From Deltaproteobacteria bacterium (GTDB lineage Bacteria > Desulfobacterota_B > Binatia > UBA9968): a stretch of DNA of 9,828 nucleotides. This document shows, piece after piece, positions 5,841 to 9,828 of the stretch (its first letter is position 1; the number at the start of each line of letters is the position of its first letter). A program made the translations under genes and the position numbers. The DNA lies in contig JACPSF010000406.1 in NCBI GenBank assembly GCA_016193385.1, forward strand, positions 1 to 9,828, in the 5' to 3' direction. The notes beneath the pieces were generated by a model, which ran no database searches, was not told where the DNA came from, and worked only from the letters and a program-made list of their open reading frames with translations.

Positions 5841-6167
5841 ATGAACTTGCTGACGCAAAAACAGCTCGGGGATCTGTTGCAGCTCAGCCAGGCGACTATC
5901 TCAAGAATGTGCGCAGCCGGAGACCTGCCGCATATCGTTCTAAGAGCGGGCAAGAGGAAGCGAGTGATCAGGTTCAGAGCTGAGGAAGTCGAGAAATGGC
6001 TCACGCAACGCACCCATGGCGGGCCGGAGGGCCAAAGGCCGAAACGAAAAGGGGGGCGATTTGGCAACGGCATGGCAACAGAAAAAAAGGCTCATCCGCA
6101 AGTCCATGAGATTGAAAGCGAAAACGGAGATGGGCACTTGACTGATAGGCGGGTGACAGGGGCTTAG
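5841..6167 (+). CDS. Excisionase-family HTH protein
   Basis: A 108-residue DNA-binding protein. Residues 1-55 form a helix-turn-helix 17 / excisionase domain: LLTQKQLGDLLQLSQATISRMCAAGDLPHIVL, then the wing GKRKRVIRFRAEEVEKWL. The rest is basic and apparently disordered (GGPEGQRPKRKGGRFGNG). It starts four bases after the preceding stop. It is larger than the 63-residue HTH protein at 3547 and better matches excisive-recombination factors, but either could do that job. The tail is encoded by DNA that carries the second copy of the paired TGGCAAC repeat (6061-6080), so the gene may contain a binding site for itself, for its sister protein or for the integrase. Confidence 0.82.
   Translation: MNLLTQKQLGDLLQLSQATISRMCAAGDLPHIVLRAGKRKRVIRFRAEEVEKWLTQRTHGGPEGQRPKRKGGRFGNGMATEKKAHPQVHEIESENGDGHLTDRRVTGA
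6061..6080 (+). repeat. Paired direct repeat, copy 2 (TTGGCAAC-N4-TGGCAACA)
   Basis: Same 16 fixed positions and same 11-base period (GGCAAC starting at 6063 and 6074) as the copy at 2093-2112; only the four central bases differ (GGCA here, ACAG there). It lies inside the reading frame of the excisionase-like gene, in its low-complexity tail. Confidence 0.5.
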
Positions 6168-6170
6168 AGC

Positions 6171-6569
6171 ATGGCAGGACTCAAGGGCCGTAGCGGGCCT
6201 CCAGGCAATCAAAACAGCGTCCGGCATGGGACATATGGCCGGGTCGGGGCCATGAAAGCAGGCCGATGGGATAGGCGTACCCGGACTTACAAGGCCGTTG
6301 AGGCCCGGATAGAGGAGATATCCAAGGCTTTGAAACCCTCTTTGAGCCCGCAGAAGCGTATTCTAGTGCGCGAAATAGCTACCTTGGAGGCGGTTTTATT
6401 GCAACCATTGGACCTGCACCTATCCCGCGTGAAGATCGTCAAGCGTGGGGGCAAAGTGGACGGCGCGGTTGAGCTTCGGATGCGGTTGTCGGCGAGGCTC
6501 CAGGAGTTATTGACGGCGGTCGGGTTGGATCGGGTGAAGAGGCAGCCGCGCCCGCTGTGGCGGCAATAG
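6171..6569 (+). CDS. Possible terminase small subunit-like protein
   Basis: A 132-residue basic protein. It opens with GRSGPPGNQNSVRHGTYG (6-23), the GNxNxxxHG segment seen at the start of many phage small-terminase or DUF5681-type proteins. It continues with helices (KAVEARIEEISKAL, 41-54; LVREIATLEAVLLQPLDLHL, 65-84; AVELRMRLSARLQELLTAVGLDRV, 99-122). Small terminase subunits bind the packaging start site and deliver it to the large subunit. The large subunit here begins about 1.7 kb downstream with other genes between, a wider gap than usual, which weakens the call. The start at 6171 follows the previous stop by three bases. It is the last gene before a terminator. Confidence 0.5.
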   Translation: MAGLKGRSGPPGNQNSVRHGTYGRVGAMKAGRWDRRTRTYKAVEARIEEISKALKPSLSPQKRILVREIATLEAVLLQPLDLHLSRVKIVKRGGKVDGAVELRMRLSARLQELLTAVGLDRVKRQPRPLWRQ

Positions 6570-6630
6570 CCAAGGCGGTCTGGTTGGGGAGTTGTAGCAG
6601 TTGCAGGGAGCGGGAGTTGAAGAAAATTCA

Positions 6631-6659
6631 TTGCGTTTGTCATTACGGGGTAGTAAGAT
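6631..6659 (+). promoter_or_regulatory. Weak candidate promoter for the packaging operon
   Basis: TTGCGT (6631-6636) and TAAGAT (6654-6659) lie 17 bases apart, matching only 3 and 4 of 6 consensus positions. If real, the transcript would start just before the hairpin at 6675 and would have to pass through it to reach the next gene. Confidence 0.2.
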
Positions 6660-6674
6660 CAACGGTAGTTTGAA

Positions 6675-6711
6675 GGGAGGTTTCAGGCTTGCGCCTGGCC
6701 TCCCTTTTTTT
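6675..6711 (+). terminator. Rho-independent terminator between early and packaging genes
   Basis: GGGAGG (6675-6680) pairs with CCTCCC (6699-6704) and CAGGC (6684-6688) with GCCTG (6693-6697) around the loop TTGC, followed by seven T. It ends the operon that stops at 6569. It also sits only about 24 bases before the next ribosome binding site and start, with no room for a promoter after it, so the downstream genes need read-through or antitermination. Confidence 0.88.
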
Positions 6712-6735
6712 GTGGCGCGAGACATGGAGGTAGCG

Positions 6736-7470
6736 ATGGACAAGAAGCGAACCAGTCAGCAAATCGACACTGAGATGCAGGGACTACGCGGGAAGGTCCG
6801 GGCCTTGGAAGCTGAGAAGCAAGAGCACGTCAAGGCACTGGAGACGGCCAAGCGTGAGCGAAAGAAGAGCGCCTACGCTGCTCACAGCGAGAAAAACCCG
6901 AGGGCCAAAGAGCGGCTGACGAAGGCCCACACGGCGCAGCGTGAAGCCGAGCTTGCGCTGGAGGATCTTGAAGGCGCGATCGTCGAAGGCCGGGCGATGT
7001 TCGAGCAGCTAGAGCACGAATGGAAAACGGCGCTCCGAGAGGAGGAGTGGCAAGCGATTCTTGCCCTGGCCGAGGAAGCTCAGAAAGAGGCTGAGCAAAT
7101 CGACGGCCACATGGAGGCCTTGTCCAAGTTTCTCGGCCAGCATCAAGGTAAGCTCGAAGAGTTGAAGGGGCGAAGTCATAACCTTGGCGTTGAGCGGGGG
7201 TTCGGCACCACGGGCGTCCGACACGCATTTCGACGGCTGAACTGGCTCCTGATTAAGAGTGGTGCCTCCAGCGAAGTTGAGAAGCCATCGGAAGTTTACA
7301 GGCAGACGAACTACGCCGCCATTTTGGCGCAGCAAATTGAAGCGGCAAAGAAGATTGCAGAGACGCAGCCGAACCGTGAGGACGGCGGCGGGCGGGGGGC
7401 TGAGGGCAACGGCCAGGATCAAGGCGAAGAGGTGCAGGCCGAGGCGGAGCCGGGACCCGAGGCGGCATGA
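6736..7470 (+). CDS. Coiled-coil phage protein of unknown function
   Basis: A 244-residue, strongly helical and charged protein. Residues 5-140 are dominated by heptad-like Glu/Lys/Ala/Leu sequence (MQGLRGKVRALEAEKQEHVKAL; AELALEDLEGAIVEGRAMFEQLE), a likely long coiled coil. A more globular part (155-210, GFGTTGVRHAFRRLNWLLIKSG) and an acidic Gly/Glu/Pro tail follow. Coiled coils of this type occur in phage scaffold, structural and accessory packaging proteins, but nothing identifies one. The ATG at 6736 has GGAGG (6726-6730) five bases upstream and is preferred over the ATG at 6724. A longer frame back to 6601 would run through the terminator hairpin and is rejected. The stop overlaps the next ATG. 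Confidence 0.8.
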   Translation: MDKKRTSQQIDTEMQGLRGKVRALEAEKQEHVKALETAKRERKKSAYAAHSEKNPRAKERLTKAHTAQREAELALEDLEGAIVEGRAMFEQLEHEWKTALREEEWQAILALAEEAQKEAEQIDGHMEALSKFLGQHQGKLEELKGRSHNLGVERGFGTTGVRHAFRRLNWLLIKSGASSEVEKPSEVYRQTNYAAILAQQIEAAKKIAETQPNREDGGGRGAEGNGQDQGEEVQAEAEPGPEAA

Positions 7471-7790
7471 TCGGGAAGGGTCCGAGACACGAGCGAGAGA
7501 CGGTCATCAACTTCAACGAGGCCGAACCGATGGCGTCTGTCTGGACGGCCTCAGAGATCGTTTATCGCAAGCTCCGCAAGCTCGGTTACATGCCGAGCGA
7601 GGATGAGGGGCGGCACGCGGTTTTCACGGTTCCCAAGTCAGTGGTCAAGGTGCTGAAGTTGAGGGCCAAGCGCGAAATGACCCAGGCTCAAAGGGAAGCG
7701 CTCAGAAGGGGCCGTTTAAGCCCTGGAGCCCTGGAAAACTCCAGAGCAAACGAGACTAACGGCCACGATACCGCCGTGAGCAAGGGTTAG
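7467..7790 (+). CDS. Conserved-looking hypothetical phage protein
   Basis: A 107-residue protein with no named family that I can give. The N-terminal half, GKGPRHERETVINFNEAEPMASVWTASEIVYRKLRKLGY (3-41), then HAVFTVPKSVVKVLK (50-64), alternates strands and helices like a small globular domain. The segment MTQAQREALRRGR (71-83) is a basic helix, and the rest looks disordered. The start ATG at 7467 overlaps the stop of the coiled-coil gene (ATGA), so it is translated from the same transcript. Position between coiled-coil and terminase genes suggests a packaging or regulatory helper, but this is context only. Confidence 0.78.
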   Translation: MIGKGPRHERETVINFNEAEPMASVWTASEIVYRKLRKLGYMPSEDEGRHAVFTVPKSVVKVLKLRAKREMTQAQREALRRGRLSPGALENSRANETNGHDTAVSKG

Positions 7791-7796
7791 GGTGCC

Positions 7797-7949
7797 ATGA
7801 GACAGTTTAATGGGAGGGAAAGGCGCTGGAGCGCGTATCGGGGCCGTCACGGGCGACCTCCCTTGTCCGCCAGCCCCACCGGCTCGGCTACGCGGCGCTA
7901 TGGTAACGCTGGCGGTGCCCGAGATGGTCTCGGGCGGTCGGGCCGGTAA
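7797..7949 (+). CDS. Doubtful 50-residue Arg/Gly-rich ORF
   Basis: An ATG seven bases after the preceding stop opens a 50-codon frame rich in arginine, glycine and serine (MRQFNGRERRWSAYRGRHGR at the start). There is only a weak GGGTTAGGG upstream. The same bases can form several GC-rich hairpins, so the frame may be an accident of a structured DNA or RNA element. No family is recognised. Confidence 0.25.
   Translation: MRQFNGRERRWSAYRGRHGRPPLSASPTGSATRRYGNAGGARDGLGRSGR
7812..7935. other. GC-rich multi-hairpin element upstream of terminase genes
   Basis: Successive complementary segments fill this gap: GGGAGG (7812-7817) with CCTCCC (7857-7862), enclosing GCGC-TGGA-GCGC (7823-7834); CCGCCAGC (7867-7874) with GCTGGCGG (7908-7915), eight perfect pairs; and GCCCGAGA-TGG-TCTCGGGC (7917-7935), again eight perfect pairs. 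No T-run follows the last stem, so it is not an ordinary terminator. It might be a structured leader, a packaging-site element or a palindromic repeat. Function unknown. Confidence 0.45.
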
Positions 7950-7972
7950 AACTCAGGGGGGATGACTACGAG

Positions 7973-8293
7973 ATGGGCGAAATGAACAGACGCGATCTTA
8001 TCAGGCAGAGCGCAGAGCGGGCGCGGTCAAAGCGGGAGCCGATGAAGGCCAGGGGCAAGCGTTCAAACGGTGCCACGGAGGCACCAAAGCCACGGCCAGG
8101 AACGAAGCCAGGGCCGAAGCTGAGAAGTTCAAGGTGGGTCAGGCTACCTTCGCATACGTTGACCGTGCACGACGCGGATCTTGACTCCGTCAAACGCATC
8201 GTCGAGGACGCGATCCGGGAGCACGCTGGCGACGTGAACGAGCCCGGAAAAAAGATCCACGTTCAGTTGACCCCTAAAGTCTTGAGGGAGTGA
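7973..8293 (+). CDS. Hypothetical basic phage protein before terminase
   Basis: A 106-residue protein. The first half is very basic and Pro/Gly-rich (ERARSKREPMKARGKRSNG; PKPRPGTKPGPKLRSS), likely disordered and able to bind nucleic acid. The second half, WVRLPSHTLTVHDADLDSVKRIVEDAIREHAGD (55-87), forms a small strand-helix unit, and the end IHVQLTPKVLRE looks like a final strand. No family is recognised. The start at 7973 has AGGGGGG upstream at a long 11-base spacing; an ATG at 7982 is an alternative. The stop overlaps the start of the terminase gene (TGATG). A DNA-binding helper for packaging is possible from the composition and place, but not shown. Confidence 0.7.
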   Translation: MGEMNRRDLIRQSAERARSKREPMKARGKRSNGATEAPKPRPGTKPGPKLRSSRWVRLPSHTLTVHDADLDSVKRIVEDAIREHAGDVNEPGKKIHVQLTPKVLRE

Positions 8294-9810
8294 TGACGCA
8301 ACGGCAGCAAAAACAGATATCCCCCACGCAGTTTTTCAGACAACTCCGATGGATTGACAAGCGTGCGCTCCAGATCGAGGACTATCGCCAGAAGATTTTT
8401 CAGGAAGCCCTTTTCACCTTCGAGCCGGACGGCAGGCCGACGTACAACCTGGTTTTGACGGGCCGGGCCAAAAAGAATTGGAAGAGCGCCGACCTGATAC
8501 TGGCCGCGCTCTATCGCCTTGTCGCCTGGAAAAGCGAGGGCGGCAATCAGTGCTATTGCCTCGCCAATGACGAAGCCCAAGCGGGCGATAATCTGGCCTT
8601 GTCGAAAAAGCTCATCCGGGTGAATCCCATTCTATCGGACGCGGTCAAGATCAAGCAGAAGGTGATCGAGCGAAAAGACGGCGAGGGCTTTCTGGAGATC
8701 CTACCGGCGCAAGACGTCGCGGGCACTCACGGGAAGACGTACTTGTTCGCGGGATTCGATGAGATTCACGAGTATCGAACGTGGAACCTATTGGAGGCGA
8801 TGGCGCTGGACCCGAGCCGCCCCGATGCCATGCAGTGGATCACGAGCTATGCCAGCATTTATCACAAGCCGGGGGTGCCGCTCTTCGACATGTTCGCCCA
8901 AGGCAAGCGGGGCGAGGACCCGCGCATGCTCTTTAGCTGGTACGCTGCCGACTACACGACGGACCCCGACTACGAAAACGCCTTACCGGAGGACAGGGCG
9001 AACCCGTCGAAAGACTCCTGGGGAGATGACCACTATCTCCAGCAACAGCAGCGCAGGCTCCCGATGCACAAGTTCAGGCGGCTCCATCTCAACCTTCCGG
9101 GCTTGCCGGAGGGCTCCGCGTTCACGGCAGAGAAGATCATGGAGGTGATAGAGCGCGGAATAAAAATCAGACAGCCAAAGGACGGAGTTGAGTATGTCGG
9201 TTTTGTGGATATGTCGGGCGGCAGCTCGGATGATGCCTGTCTGGCGATCGCGCACCGGGAGGGCGAAGGCGATGAGGCGCGGGCAGTCCTGGACCTCGTT
9301 ATGAACCAGGGCGCGACCGTGCCGTTTGATCCGAGGCTTGCCTGCGAGCGTTTCTCGAAGATCCTGAAATCATACCGCTGTTTTTCCGTCACGGGGGATA
9401 AGTACGGCGGAGAAACTTTTATTCAGGACTTCGAGCGGCACGACATCGGCTACCACGTATCCGAGTTGACGAAAAGTCAGTTGTACGAGGTGATGGAGCC
9501 GAAGCTAAACAGCGGCACCGTTGTTCTCCTGGATGAGCCGAAGATGGAATCCCAATTGCTCGGCTTGGTCTGGCGCGGCGGCAAGATAGATCATCCTGGC
9601 GGGGAGCATGACGATTTCAGCAACGCTTGCGCAGGAGCCGTTCATTGCGCGTTCGAGGGCGCGGGCTCGATGGATATAGAGGCCTATGGCTCCTATGTTC
9701 AGCCGGACTGGGGCACCGACGCGCCGAGCAACGAGGGCGAGACGCTTGCAGATCAGCTCGATCGAATGCAGGACCGTGGCACTGGGCGCGGCTCGCTGCC
9801 GGACTGGTAG
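8293..9810 (+). CDS. Phage terminase large subunit
   Basis: A 505-residue packaging motor that would translocate DNA into a procapsid and cut it. The N-terminal ATPase (about 40-270) has a P-loop-like TGRAKKNWKSA (56-66, Lys64-Ser65) and Walker B LFAGFDEIHE (151-160) with Asp156 and catalytic Glu157. The C-terminal RNase H-like nuclease has VGFVDMSGG (Asp306), VTGDKYGG (Asp369) and EHDDFSNA (Asp440, Asp441), the three acidic positions needed for metal binding. Length and motif order are normal, so the gene is complete. The P-loop lacks the canonical GxxGxGKS glycines. The start is ATG 8293, overlapping the previous stop and preceded by GAGGGAG; a GTG at 8290 would add one residue. The short tail after 455 is acidic and disordered. 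Confidence 0.92.
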   Translation: MTQRQQKQISPTQFFRQLRWIDKRALQIEDYRQKIFQEALFTFEPDGRPTYNLVLTGRAKKNWKSADLILAALYRLVAWKSEGGNQCYCLANDEAQAGDNLALSKKLIRVNPILSDAVKIKQKVIERKDGEGFLEILPAQDVAGTHGKTYLFAGFDEIHEYRTWNLLEAMALDPSRPDAMQWITSYASIYHKPGVPLFDMFAQGKRGEDPRMLFSWYAADYTTDPDYENALPEDRANPSKDSWGDDHYLQQQQRRLPMHKFRRLHLNLPGLPEGSAFTAEKIMEVIERGIKIRQPKDGVEYVGFVDMSGGSSDDACLAIAHREGEGDEARAVLDLVMNQGATVPFDPRLACERFSKILKSYRCFSVTGDKYGGETFIQDFERHDIGYHVSELTKSQLYEVMEPKLNSGTVVLLDEPKMESQLLGLVWRGGKIDHPGGEHDDFSNACAGAVHCAFEGAGSMDIEAYGSYVQPDWGTDAPSNEGETLADQLDRMQDRGTGRGSLPDW

Positions 9811-9812
9811 GA

Positions 9813-9818
9813 AAGGAG
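9813..9818 (+). promoter_or_regulatory. Ribosome binding site of a gene beyond the window
   Basis: AAGGAG follows the terminase stop by two bases and is followed by AAAAAGCATA to the edge. A start codon about nine bases on, at or just past 9828, is expected. In most phages the gene after the large terminase is the portal. Confidence 0.6.
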
Positions 9819-9828
9819 AAAAAGCATA

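Larger units (their letters stand above)
1955..9828. mobile_element. Left portion of integrated phage or phage satellite
   Basis: The element begins at the cut tRNA-Leu gene and runs off the right edge of the window. Support comes from the tRNA 3' remnant at the junction, two excisionase-like HTH genes, a Prim-Pol/helicase replication gene, a terminase large subunit, tightly packed rightward genes with ATGA overlaps, and many small genes without recognisable domains. No integrase is present near this end, so it should sit near the other end. No lysogeny repressor, structural or lysis gene is seen. Both a complete prophage and a satellite with its own packaging genes fit what is visible. Confidence 0.85.

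Noticed and set aside
6601..6735. N-terminal extension of the coiled-coil gene to a TTG at 6601
   Set aside because: It would translate through a rho-independent terminator; the ATG at 6736 has its own GGAGG.
7259..7606. Rightward 115-codon frame overlapping the coiled-coil and hypothetical genes
   Set aside because: Arg-rich +1 shadow of two genes joined by an ATGA overlap.
7962..7985. Seven-codon leader peptide (ATG at 7962) before the 106-residue gene
   Set aside because: The purine run lies directly against this ATG, too close to serve as its ribosome binding site; no attenuator follows.
8759..9148. Arg/Thr/Ser-rich frame inside the terminase gene
   Set aside because: Frame-shifted shadow of a gene with intact catalytic motifs.

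Overview
The window looks like the left end of an integrated phage-type element in a moderately GC-rich bacterial chromosome. The host cannot be named from the sequence. A cytoplasmic PAS-GAF hybrid-type sensor kinase and a bacterial tRNA-Leu fit many soil or sediment phyla.

Region by region. Positions 1-1864 are host chromosome carrying one sensor histidine kinase on the minus strand. At 1897-1954 lies the 3' half of a tRNA-Leu(GAG) gene, from the anticodon arm to an encoded CCA. Its 5' half is missing, which is the mark left by a tyrosine integrase that recombined at the anticodon loop. I read this as the left attachment site, with everything to its right belonging to the element. Next come a strong rho-independent terminator (1988-2020), a directly repeated integrase- or excisionase-like binding motif (2093-2112), and a three-gene leftward cargo operon (3443 to 2140) of unknown function whose layout recalls toxin-antitoxin or defence modules.

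From 3547 all genes run rightward. An early operon encodes a small MerR/AlpA-like HTH protein, a Prim-Pol/RecA-like helicase replication protein, a small CxxC/CxxC protein, a second excisionase-like HTH protein and a possible small terminase-like protein. The end of the replication gene holds a cluster of 11-bp-phased repeats in all three reading frames, a candidate origin. A terminator hairpin (6675-6711) separates this from a second operon: a coiled-coil protein, a small conserved-looking protein, a GC-rich structured gap (7812-7935), another small protein, and a complete terminase large subunit. A ribosome binding site at the edge predicts a further gene, probably the portal.

Together the genes form a replication-plus-packaging block: HTH proteins for excision and regulation, Prim-Pol/helicase for replication from the embedded repeats, terminase for packaging. 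No integrase, CI-like repressor, capsid or tail gene is visible, so a full prophage and a satellite (for example a capsid-forming phage-inducible island) cannot be told apart here. The most interesting items are the leftward cargo operon, the embedded iteron-like array, the paired repeat shared by the left end and the HTH gene, and the structured gap before the terminase.
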